This document shows positions 1 to 7,180 of a DNA stretch of 30,918 bases, piece by piece. Source of the DNA: DASYHS01 sp035998295. GTDB lineage: Bacteria; Pseudomonadota; Alphaproteobacteria; Azospirillales; Azospirillaceae. How positions within the stretch are numbered: the first letter of the stretch is position 1; each line of letters begins with the position of its first letter. The notes under the pieces were generated by a model, which worked only from the letters and a program-made list of their open reading frames with translations, was not told where the DNA came from and ran no database searches. Where the stretch lies: the NCBI RefSeq assembly GCF_035998295.1, contig NZ_DASYHS010000227.1:1-30918 (forward strand). Reading direction: 5' to 3'. Both the position numbers and the translations under genes were made by a program.

Positions 1-2
1 TC

Positions 3-1016
3 GCCGTGCCCATCGTCGGCCTGCTGCTCGTGCTCGCGCCCGCCCTGCTGCCGGAATACCGCGCTCCGCATGGCGGCAGGCTGGACCTTGCCAGCGTCGC
101 CCTGTCGCTCGCCGCCATGTTGCCGGTGATCTACGGCATCAAGCAGATCGCCAAGAACGACGTCGTTCCCGGCGCAGTCGGCGCAATCGGGGTGGGGCTG
201 GTCTTCGGCGCGCTGTTCGTGCGCCGGCAGCGGCGGCTGTGCGATCCGTTGCTGGACCTGAGCCTCTTCGCCGACAGGACCTTCAGCGTCGCGCTGACGG
301 TGCTGCTCTTCGGCCTGGTGGCGGTCGGCGGCACCATGTTGCTCGTCACCCAGTACCTGCAACTGGTGGCCGGCTTCTCCCCGCTCGTGGCCGGCCTGTG
401 GATGGGGCCGCCGGCGCTTGCCATGGTCGTGGCGGGCGTCGCAGCACCCATCCTCGCACGGCACATCCGACCCGGCTTCGTCGTGGCCGGCGCTCTCGGA
501 CTGTCCGTCGTGGGGTACGCGATGCTCGCGCGGCTGGGCATCGGCGCCACGGCCGTGGGCGTCGTCGTCACGGGCTTCTCGCTCTCCTATCTCGGGCTGG
601 GCACCATCGCGGCACTCGGCACCGATCTCGTGGTCGGGTCGGCGCCGGCCGACAAGGCGGGATCCGCCTCGGCCATGTCCGAGACCGTGCAGGAGCTCGG
701 CGCGTCTCTCGGCATCGCGGTGCTCGGGAGCCTTGCCACCGCCATCTATCGCCACGCCATGTTCGACCGTCTGCCGGGCTCCCTGTCCGAAGAGGCGCGC
801 GAGGCGGTCGGCGACAGCCTGTGGGCGGCATCCTCGGTCTCGTCGCAACTGCCGGCCGGCGTCATCGAGGACGCCCGGATCGCGTTCACGGCAGGCTTCA
901 ACGGCGCGGCACTCTTCAGCGCCGCCGGCGTCACGATCCTGGCCGTCCTCGCCGCCGTGGCGCTGCGGCATGTCGGAACGGTCGGCAGTTCACCCGAGCC
1001 GGCAGCCGAGGCGTAA
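3..1016 (+). CDS. MFS transporter, DHA2 (EmrB/QacA/SmvA-like) family, 5' part missing
   Basis: This is the C-terminal portion of a 14-helix drug:proton antiporter of the major facilitator superfamily. The reading frame is open to the left edge, so the true start lies outside the window. The visible 338 residues hold about eight hydrophobic segments. They include a paired-helix stretch with VTQYLQLVAGFSPLVAGL, which is typical of the DHA2 group (LQxVxGxSPLxAGL), and a loop with DKAGSASAMSETVQELGASLG, which matches the conserved GSASAxxxTxxxLGxALG segment of SmvA/QacA/EmrB proteins. The likely role is proton-driven efflux of hydrophobic or quaternary ammonium compounds across the inner membrane; the substrate cannot be read from the sequence. 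The short C-terminal tail is rich in Pro, Ala and Glu. GC content is high, like the chromosome backbone and unlike the operon that follows. Confidence 0.88.
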   Translation, partial: AVPIVGLLLVLAPALLPEYRAPHGGRLDLASVALSLAAMLPVIYGIKQIAKNDVVPGAVGAIGVGLVFGALFVRRQRRLCDPLLDLSLFADRTFSVALTVLLFGLVAVGGTMLLVTQYLQLVAGFSPLVAGLWMGPPALAMVVAGVAAPILARHIRPGFVVAGALGLSVVGYAMLARLGIGATAVGVVVTGFSLSYLGLGTIAALGTDLVVGSAPADKAGSASAMSETVQELGASLGIAVLGSLATAIYRHAMFDRLPGSLSEEAREAVGDSLWAASSVSSQLPAGVIEDARIAFTAGFNGAALFSAAGVTILAVLAAVALRHVGTVGSSPEPAAEA

Positions 1017-1129
1017 CGGATGCGCCGTCGGAAATTGAGAGATGGGTCCTAAGGGAGTCACGCCAGCGTCAGATTGTCAGTAGGTTTTCGGAGGAGTCCA
1101 ACGTTACGAGCGGTTATTCGCGGTCTCTG

Positions 1130-1157
1130 TTGAAAATTCTTCTATAGGTGGTACACC
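1130..1157 (+). promoter_or_regulatory. possible promoter of the ATPase/Toprim/DUF262 operon
   Basis: A TTGAAA hexamer (1130-1135), a 16-bp spacer and TACACC (1152-1157) give a passable sigma-70-like promoter about 35 bp before the ATG at 1192. The segment is AT-richer than the flanking chromosome. The -10 part overlaps a dyad (1146-1158). This was read by eye and not scored. Confidence 0.35.
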
Positions 1158-1158
1158 T
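1146..1158. promoter_or_regulatory. operator-like palindrome in front of the defence-type operon
   Basis: AGGTG-GTA-CACCT is a perfect 5-bp inverted repeat with a 3-bp centre. It lies 34 bp upstream of the first gene and over the putative -10 element. It is the right size and place for a repressor site, but no regulator gene lies in the cassette. Short dyads also occur by chance. Confidence 0.3.
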
Positions 1159-1191
1159 GACATCGGTCGCGGCTCTCGGGATGCCTTTACC

Positions 1192-2436
1192 ATGCAGGTT
1201 GTGTCATTTGGATGTCGAAACTACAAGCCGTTTAAGGGTGATGTCTCCGTTGAACTCCGTCCGCTGACGTTGGTTTTCGGAAAGAACAGTAGCGGCAAAT
1301 CCGCCCTTATACGTCTAATGCGCCTATTGTTACGAGCAATGTCAGCCCGCTGCCGGGGCGGCTTTCCGCTTGAAGTGGACGAGCTATCTTTCGGAACTAC
1401 ATTTCGCGATCTTATTCATGGAAGATCTCCTCATGGCAGCGCGTCCTTTTCCCTGAAGCTCCAGGGAGACGAGGGCGTTTTTGATATGAACGCCAGTGTG
1501 CAGAACATCGACGAAACCATCGCCCCAACCGGGCTCCCAACGGAATATAGCGTCGTCTCCCGTTTTGAGCTGCGCGAGCCGTTTCCCTTGCGGCTGGATT
1601 GGATACCGGCTGCTGCGACGGCTCCAGAATACGAAGGCAAAGGTGTTGTGCCTTTCCGAGGGCTAATGCCATCCATTGGTATATCGTTGGAGGCTGAATG
1701 CGGCGGGAGGCTTCTTCAGAACTGGAGAGTCCTGATCCAAGAATATGAAGCAGAAATCGAGCACTTGGGGCCATTCCGGGCGCGTATTGATCGTGTTTAC
1801 TCAATGGGCGCCAAAGTACCTCTTGGTTTCGACGGAAGCGGCGCTCCAATCCGCCTCGCGGTCGATGACCGATTAGCCGATGCGGTTTCTACTTGGTACG
1901 AAGCAAATCTCGACGGCTGGCGATTGATCATTAGTAAGCCAGCTTCGGCCTTTCAGTGCATCATCGCTAGAGGCAATTCCTGGGAAGTCAATCTCGCTGA
2001 TGTTGGGCAGGGAATGCAGCAGGTTCTGCCTATCGTAGTCCAGCAATTGGGACACCAGCTCCATGGGGAAACTGGTTTTCTGGACATCATCGAACAACCA
2101 GAACTGCACCTACACACAGCGGCACAGGCTCCACTCGGCGAGCTTTTCCTGAACACGGCGAAACTCCGCCAAGGCCAAGCGATCGTTGAGACCCATTCGG
2201 AGAACTTGCTGCTGCGCATCCGGCGGCTGATCGCGGAAGGCGCTGACCCGGCGTTGGTTGCCCTCTATTGGGTGGACGAGCAAGAAGATGGTTGCAGCAC
2301 CGTCCGGCGAATTCACATTGATCAGGATGGCAATCTCGACTGGTGGCGCGAGGGCGTATTCTCAGAAGGCTATGAGGAGGTGCGTGCAATTCGTCGCGCT
2401 GTCCGGGGGCGTACGCCTTCCGGGGAGGTCAGATAA
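1192..2436 (+). CDS. DUF3696-type AAA ATPase (OLD/SMC-like), first gene of a putative defence operon
   Basis: This 414-residue protein is an ABC/SMC-like ATPase of the OLD-related AAA_15/DUF3696 group. Walker A is G30-K-N-S-S-G-K-S37. An ABC-signature-like DVGQGMQQVLP follows after a long central insert. Walker B with the catalytic glutamate is D298-I-I-E-Q-P-E-L-H-L-H, and the switch histidine is in IVETHSENLLLRIRRL. The N-terminal F-x-C-R-N-Y-K-P-F-K pattern is typical of proteins that read DNA or sense damage with an SMC-like head. It has no Toprim domain of its own; the next gene appears to supply one, so the pair may act like a split OLD nuclease. The start has only a weak Shine-Dalgarno. 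Its stop overlaps the next start by one base (TAATG). GC is visibly lower (near 52%) than the surroundings, which indicates transfer. Confidence 0.88.
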   Translation: MQVVSFGCRNYKPFKGDVSVELRPLTLVFGKNSSGKSALIRLMRLLLRAMSARCRGGFPLEVDELSFGTTFRDLIHGRSPHGSASFSLKLQGDEGVFDMNASVQNIDETIAPTGLPTEYSVVSRFELREPFPLRLDWIPAAATAPEYEGKGVVPFRGLMPSIGISLEAECGGRLLQNWRVLIQEYEAEIEHLGPFRARIDRVYSMGAKVPLGFDGSGAPIRLAVDDRLADAVSTWYEANLDGWRLIISKPASAFQCIIARGNSWEVNLADVGQGMQQVLPIVVQQLGHQLHGETGFLDIIEQPELHLHTAAQAPLGELFLNTAKLRQGQAIVETHSENLLLRIRRLIAEGADPALVALYWVDEQEDGCSTVRRIHIDQDGNLDWWREGVFSEGYEEVRAIRRAVRGRTPSGEVR

Positions 2437-3407
2437 TGCGGGTTCGCTTCAAAGATTGCGCCTTATCGTCGGCAAAGCAATTCAGGCATCTCGATGCTAT
2501 CATCGCGCGGGTTGAGGTGGGTGCTCATGAATGGGACATTGATGATCCCGACACAATCGAGCAAAGCGGTTGGCTCGCCGGTGCTCGCGAGTACTGCAAA
2601 GAGGTGTTTGAGAAAGCAACTAAAACGTCATCCTATCCGTCGAGCTCAGGGATCCATAAACGGCTTGTAATTGTAGCGGCTTTTCCAAAGGAAGGAGAAA
2701 TGGATCCCGATAAAGCTTCTCGTTATCTATCAAAGCCATTGAGAATTATTGTCGAAAACAGATTCACGGACGGAGCTTTTCTGGATTGTATTTTGCGCCT
2801 CCTCGCCCCTGAGAAGCTAAGGAAATTACGTGTAGAGAACAACGTCCCCGATTTGATCGAGGTCGATGGCGCGGGAGGTTTGGGCGAAGTGCCCAAGCAT
2901 GTTCGTTATCGCACCGAGGAGGCAGCGCAGGAAGGATTGCCGATCCGGATCGCTGTCTTCACCGATAGCGATAGTCGATACGCTGGCCATCAGGACTGCC
3001 AAGTGGCCGCGGTGGAGTCGGCCTGTCAAGATCATGGTGTACCTTGTCGTATCCTCAAGAAGCGGAGTATTGAAAACTATATTCCTGATGAGGCCTTGTT
3101 GGCTTGGGCCATCAGAAACGCCAGCCGTCAGCATATTGTGAGCGCACTGATCGAGATGCCAGACGGTATCCGCGATTATTTTCCGATCAAGAGAGGGCTG
3201 CCAGCGGTAAGTCCGAGCCCGGATGAAACGGCGTTCTATGCCCCGCTCCAGGAACCAAATCGCAGCACGCTGCGTAACGGCTTGGGTGACATCGCCATTG
3301 CCTGCTTTACGGATCATGTGTCATCCATCTCCGCCGAGGCGTTGCGACGGCGGGATCACGGCGGTGATCTGGACAATCTGGTTCAGATGATCGTAGACCA
3401 ACTTTAG
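2436..3407 (+). CDS. Toprim-like (DUF4435-like) probable nuclease, second gene of the operon
   Basis: I do not recognise this 323-residue protein as a named family, but its motif layout is that of a Toprim/DUF4435-like metal-dependent nuclease. It has a glutamate in RIIVEN (E107) with D112, a glycine-rich GAGGLGEV turn after a beta strand (about 145-152), an acidic FTDSDSR motif (D177, D179), and a basic-to-IENY motif (K208-K-R-S-I-E213-N-Y). That last motif is characteristic of Toprim proteins that partner DUF3696/AAA ATPases. The first 100 residues show no known domain. The start has a good Shine-Dalgarno (GGGGAGG at 2422-2428) and overlaps the ATPase stop, so the two are translationally coupled. 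Codon use and GC match the other two genes of the cassette. The nuclease role is inferred and not proven. Confidence 0.72.
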   Translation: MRVRFKDCALSSAKQFRHLDAIIARVEVGAHEWDIDDPDTIEQSGWLAGAREYCKEVFEKATKTSSYPSSSGIHKRLVIVAAFPKEGEMDPDKASRYLSKPLRIIVENRFTDGAFLDCILRLLAPEKLRKLRVENNVPDLIEVDGAGGLGEVPKHVRYRTEEAAQEGLPIRIAVFTDSDSRYAGHQDCQVAAVESACQDHGVPCRILKKRSIENYIPDEALLAWAIRNASRQHIVSALIEMPDGIRDYFPIKRGLPAVSPSPDETAFYAPLQEPNRSTLRNGLGDIAIACFTDHVSSISAEALRRRDHGGDLDNLVQMIVDQL

Positions 3408-3416
3408 GAGAGGGCG

Positions 3417-5120
3417 ATGGAACAAGAACCGGCGCACGCCGAGGTAAAGCCCGAGGTAGTTCTTTTTAGGGATCTTGTTCGTCACGTTGTTGAGGGGCGC
3501 GTGCGAATTCCAAGATTTCAGCGTCCTTTCGTTTGGCGACGCGATCAAATGATCGACCTGCTAGACAGCATTCGACGCCAATATCCTATTGGCAGCCTGC
3601 TCATCTGGGAAACGGATACTCCACGCAACACCCTGGATTGGGTTGGGCCAGTGCGGATTTCTCCCCCACCATCGGGGGCTGTTTCTCTTGTTCTTGACGG
3701 CCAGCAACGTTTATCAACGCTGGTGGGGGTCCTCAGAAAGCCGGTGGGGCATGAAGAGCAGCGGCCTAGCGAAGATGATCCGGGCCGTTGGAAGATTTTC
3801 TTTAACGCTAAAGATAACCGATTTGAACACCTAAAGCCAGATGAAAGCGTAGAGGCTTGGCACTTCCCTTTGGGCAGCTTGCTAAACACAGTATCTTTTA
3901 TTAACGAATCAAGAAGGATTATGGACAGCGAGCACGAGGATGCTGAATTATTCGTGCAAAATTCTGAGCAGATGGCACAAAAATTTAGCAGTTATCTTGT
4001 GCCAGTCATCCGCATTAAAAACACTGAACTATCTCAAGCCATCGAAATTTTTGCTCGCCTGAACTCCAAGGGACAGTCCATGACAGCGGACCAGATGGTG
4101 TCCGCGCTAAGCTATGGGGAAAATCTTGATGGCACAACAACTTTCGATTTAGCTGAGGAGATTGGGGAACTTGTTGACCGGCTCGATGATTTTGGATTTA
4201 GGGGAGTTGATAGAGTTGTAGTTCTTCGCTGTTTCTTGGCGACGCTGAAGACCGATATTTACCGCACTGACTGGACGCGGCTGGCGGACGCAACGCAAAA
4301 AGAACTGCGTGACAAACTGCCCACGGTCATCGGATCCACAGGCGAGGCTCTGGAGCGCGCCGTTCGGTTCCTGCACGAACTAGGGGTGCGCAGTCACCGT
4401 TTGCTGCCGTATGCCATGCAACTCGTTGTACTGTGCGCGTTCTTCTTGGAGTGCCCGGCACCGACCGAGGAGCAGAGGCAGTTCCTAAAGCGATGGTTTT
4501 GGGTATCTTCGTTCACGGCGCGCTTTTCCTCTAGTAATCCTTCGCGCGACGGGTACCTTGTCGCCGAATTCCGGGATCGTGTGTCCCGCACGGCAAATCC
4601 CACGACATTGGATTACATGCGCCTCGACGTTCCAGCCGAACCGTTCCCTTCGACCTTCGACATGCGCAGCGCCCGTGCTCGCACGTTGCTGCTTGTTCTG
4701 TTGTCGCTCGCACCACGCGCCGCCAATGGCGAGGTGATCCCTGAACCCTGGCGACGCATCGCCGACCACGGCCCGAACGCCATTGGCTATCTGTTGGCGA
4801 CTGTAAACGATAAAGAATTGAGATCTAGCCCCGCAAACCGCATTCTTCGAATTGACATGGCGCAACGCCGATCTCAGGCCAAAAATTGGCTAGAAACTCT
4901 TGCTGATGTTCCAGATGGCATCAGAAGCACAGTACTAAAAAGTCACGGAATATCAGTTGAGGCATTTCAGTCCCTTCTAGATGGTGATGGTGAGGAATTC
5001 CTTCGTCTCCGCCGCTCTTATCTGATTGATCTGGAGCGCCAATTTATGAGCAACCAAGGGGTCATTTTGCCGCGAGACCTGGAGCCAAAGCCTGCGGCAA
5101 TCGATAACGACGAGGACTGA
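3417..5120 (+). CDS. DUF262 (GmrS/ParB-like NTPase fold) protein, third gene of the operon
   Basis: This 567-residue protein starts with a DUF262 domain. The motifs are IPRFQRPFVWRRDQ (about 31-44), YPIGSLLIWE (56-65), the hallmark VLDGQQRLSTL (D94-G-Q-Q-R98), and FARLNSKGQSM (about 212-222). DUF262 is the ParB/sulfiredoxin-fold domain of GmrS, which uses NTP to sense or drive cleavage of modified phage DNA. The second half is helical and lacks the HNH motif of a fused DUF1524 (GmrD) nuclease, so cutting must come from elsewhere, most simply the Toprim-like neighbour. The Shine-Dalgarno AGGAGAGGG lies just upstream of the ATG, 9 bp after the previous stop. It is the last gene of the operon and its GC is again lower than the chromosome. 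Phage defence is inferred from domain content. Confidence 0.88.
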   Translation: MEQEPAHAEVKPEVVLFRDLVRHVVEGRVRIPRFQRPFVWRRDQMIDLLDSIRRQYPIGSLLIWETDTPRNTLDWVGPVRISPPPSGAVSLVLDGQQRLSTLVGVLRKPVGHEEQRPSEDDPGRWKIFFNAKDNRFEHLKPDESVEAWHFPLGSLLNTVSFINESRRIMDSEHEDAELFVQNSEQMAQKFSSYLVPVIRIKNTELSQAIEIFARLNSKGQSMTADQMVSALSYGENLDGTTTFDLAEEIGELVDRLDDFGFRGVDRVVVLRCFLATLKTDIYRTDWTRLADATQKELRDKLPTVIGSTGEALERAVRFLHELGVRSHRLLPYAMQLVVLCAFFLECPAPTEEQRQFLKRWFWVSSFTARFSSSNPSRDGYLVAEFRDRVSRTANPTTLDYMRLDVPAEPFPSTFDMRSARARTLLLVLLSLAPRAANGEVIPEPWRRIADHGPNAIGYLLATVNDKELRSSPANRILRIDMAQRRSQAKNWLETLADVPDGIRSTVLKSHGISVEAFQSLLDGDGEEFLRLRRSYLIDLERQFMSNQGVILPRDLEPKPAAIDNDED

Positions 5121-5129
5121 TCCCGGCGC

Positions 5130-5142
5130 GCTCCAAGGGAGC
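5130..5142. repeat. small hairpin between the convergent DUF262 gene and mutL
   Basis: GCTCC-AAG-GGAGC is a 5-bp perfect stem with a 3-base loop in the 51-bp gap between the two convergent genes. It may serve as a weak terminator. No T-run follows on either strand. Confidence 0.25.
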
Positions 5143-5171
5143 ATCCGGCAAGTATATTGTGGTTCGACGCC

Positions 5172-7037
5172 TCACCGCCGCCCGAACAGCCTCTCGATGT
5201 CGGACAGCTTCAGCTCGACATAGGTCGGCCGGCCGTGGTTGCACTGACCGCTGTGGGGCGTCGCCTCCATCTGGCGCAGCAGGGCGTTCATCTCGTCGGC
5301 GTTCATCGGCCGGCCGGCACGGACCGAGCCGTGGCAGGCCATGCTGGAGCATACCGCGTCCAGGCGCTCGCGCAGGGACAGCGCCTGGTCCATCTCGGCC
5401 AGTTCGTCGGCGAGGTCGCGCACGAGGTCGCGGACGTTCGCCTTGGGGCCGAGCAGGGCCGGCACCTCGCGCACGACGATGCAGCCGGGGCCGAACCCCT
5501 CCAGCACGAGGCCCAGCTCCGCCAGCTCCGCCGCGCGCGCGGCAAGCCGCTCGGCCGCCGGCTCGTCAAGCTCGACCACCTCGGGGATCAGCAGGCCCTG
5601 GCGCTTCACCCCGCCCTCGACGAAGGCCTGCTTCATGCGCTCGTAGACGAGGCGCTCATGGGCGGCGTGCTGGTCGACGATGACGATCCCGTCCGCGGTC
5701 TGGGCGACGACATAGGTGTTGTGGAGCTGGGCGCGCGCGGCGCCGAGCGGATGGCGCCCGGCCTCCTCGGCCGGCCGGTCGCCGGCGTCGTAGTAGCCGG
5801 TGCCGGTGCCGGCGCCGGGGCGGGCGGCCGGCGGGGCGAGGTCGTCGATCAGGGTGCGCCGGTCGGGCAACGGCGCCTGGAAGGCGGCGGCCGTCTCGGC
5901 CAGCCCGCGCGGCACCGAGGTCGAGGCCGGGAACGCGCCCCAGGCCGGCCGCATCGCCGGGGCCTGATGCGGCATGGGGGCCTGGCGCGGCGCGAAGGCG
6001 TCGAGGGTCGCGGCCGCCACGGTGTTGCTGGCGCGGTGGCCCGCCTGGCCCAGCGCGTGGCGCAGCGCGCCGACGATCAGCCCGCGCACGAGCTGGGCGT
6101 CGCGAAAGCGCACCTCCGCCTTGGCGGGGTGGACGTTGACGTCGACCTCGCGCGGGTCGATCTCCAGGAACAGCGCCAGCATCGGGTGGCGGTCGCGGGC
6201 CAGGAAATCGGCATAGGCGCCGCGCACGGCGCCGACCAGCAGCTTGTCGCGCACCGGGCGGCCGTTGACGAACAGGTACTGCTCGCGCGCGGTCGGGCGG
6301 TTCAGCGTCGGCAGGCCGATATGTCCCGAAAGCCGGACCCCCTCGCGCACGGCCTCGACCGGGACCGAGTTGTCGGCGAACTCGCGCCCCATCAGCCCAC
6401 CCAGCCGGGCGAGCCTCGCATCCAGCAGCTCGCCCTGAGAGGCGCCGAGCCGCAGGCCCGACCGCGCGCCGTCGGTCAGGGAGAAGGCTATGCGGGGATG
6501 CGCCATGGCGAGGCGCTGGACCGCGTCCTGGACGTGGTCGAACTCGGTCCGCGCCTGCTTCAGGAACTTGAGCCGCGCCGGGGTCGCATAGAACAGGTCG
6601 CGCACCTCGACCCGCGTGCCCGGGGGATGGGCGGCCGGCTGGGGCGGATGCTTCGCCCCGCCTTCGACCGCGATCGCCCAGGCGGCATCGGCGCCGCGCG
6701 CCCGGCTGGTGATGGTGAGCCGGCTGACCGCGCCGATCGAGGGCAGCGCCTCGCCGCGAAAGCCCAGCGTCTGGATGTCGAGCAGGTCCTCGCCGGGGAG
6801 TTTGGAGGTCGCGTGGCGCTCGACCGCCAGCGCCAGCTCGTCCGGCGCCATGCCGCAGCCGTCGTCGGTGACCGCGATCAGCGTGCGCCCGCCGTCGCGC
6901 ACGACCACGTCGATGCGGGTGGCGCCGGCGTCGATCGCGTTCTCGACCAGCTCCTTGACGGCGGCGGCCGGGCGCTCGACCACCTCGCCGGCGGCGATGC
7001 GGTTGACCAGGGTATCGGGCAGGCGGCGTATCGGCAT
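5172..7037 (-). CDS. mutL: DNA mismatch repair protein MutL
   Basis: MutL is the GHKL-type ATPase that links MutS mismatch recognition to strand incision. The start is set at the ATG giving MPIRRLPDTLVNRIAAGEVV (621 aa), because family members begin there; an upstream in-frame ATG at 7094 would add 19 non-conserved residues and lies inside a palindrome. ATP-binding motifs are ELVENAIDAG (29-38), DDGCGM (58-63) and LGFRGEAL (91-98), with ATSKL between them. The C-terminal half carries the endonuclease metal motif DQHA-x2-E-x4-E (D455 to E466), ACHGSVRAG and the ending QCNHGRPTYVELKL. This is therefore a nicking MutL, as expected for a bacterium without MutH. A long Pro/Ala/Gly-rich linker joins the halves. 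It is on the minus strand, downstream of the peptide-binding protein gene and convergent with the acquired operon. Confidence 0.97.
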   Translation of the reverse strand: MPIRRLPDTLVNRIAAGEVVERPAAAVKELVENAIDAGATRIDVVVRDGGRTLIAVTDDGCGMAPDELALAVERHATSKLPGEDLLDIQTLGFRGEALPSIGAVSRLTITSRARGADAAWAIAVEGGAKHPPQPAAHPPGTRVEVRDLFYATPARLKFLKQARTEFDHVQDAVQRLAMAHPRIAFSLTDGARSGLRLGASQGELLDARLARLGGLMGREFADNSVPVEAVREGVRLSGHIGLPTLNRPTAREQYLFVNGRPVRDKLLVGAVRGAYADFLARDRHPMLALFLEIDPREVDVNVHPAKAEVRFRDAQLVRGLIVGALRHALGQAGHRASNTVAAATLDAFAPRQAPMPHQAPAMRPAWGAFPASTSVPRGLAETAAAFQAPLPDRRTLIDDLAPPAARPGAGTGTGYYDAGDRPAEEAGRHPLGAARAQLHNTYVVAQTADGIVIVDQHAAHERLVYERMKQAFVEGGVKRQGLLIPEVVELDEPAAERLAARAAELAELGLVLEGFGPGCIVVREVPALLGPKANVRDLVRDLADELAEMDQALSLRERLDAVCSSMACHGSVRAGRPMNADEMNALLRQMEATPHSGQCNHGRPTYVELKLSDIERLFGRR

Positions 7038-7062
7038 GGCGCTGGAGCCCGTTGCGTTCCCT

Positions 7063-7087
7063 CCCTCTCCCGCCTCGCGGGAGAGGG
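7063..7087. repeat. perfect 11-bp palindromic hairpin upstream of mutL
   Basis: The arms at 7063-7073 (CCCTCTCCCGC) and 7077-7087 (GCGGGAGAGGG) are perfectly complementary around a CTC loop. The element lies in the 143-bp gap between the stop of the peptide-binding protein gene and the mutL start, both on the minus strand. It could end the upstream transcript. It also resembles the CCCTCTCCCGC/GCGGGAGAGGG palindromes scattered between genes in many alphaproteobacterial genomes, so it may be a dispersed REP-like repeat. Only this copy is seen in the window. Confidence 0.6.
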
Positions 7088-7180
7088 GATTCATGGCGGC
7101 GCCGTTCGCACGGAACGGGAAACCGCCCTAGATGTAGCCCCGGCGGGCCGGAATGTCACCAGGGGATGGGGTCCGCCGCC

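Noticed and set aside
1051..5141. AAGGGAG at both edges of the low-GC cassette as a target-site duplication
   Set aside because: Seven bases, at unequal distance from the genes and with different flanks; it is within chance expectation.
7038..7094. The longer MutL start at 7094
   Set aside because: The 19 extra residues are not MutL-like and overlap the palindrome; homologues begin at the ATG at 7037.
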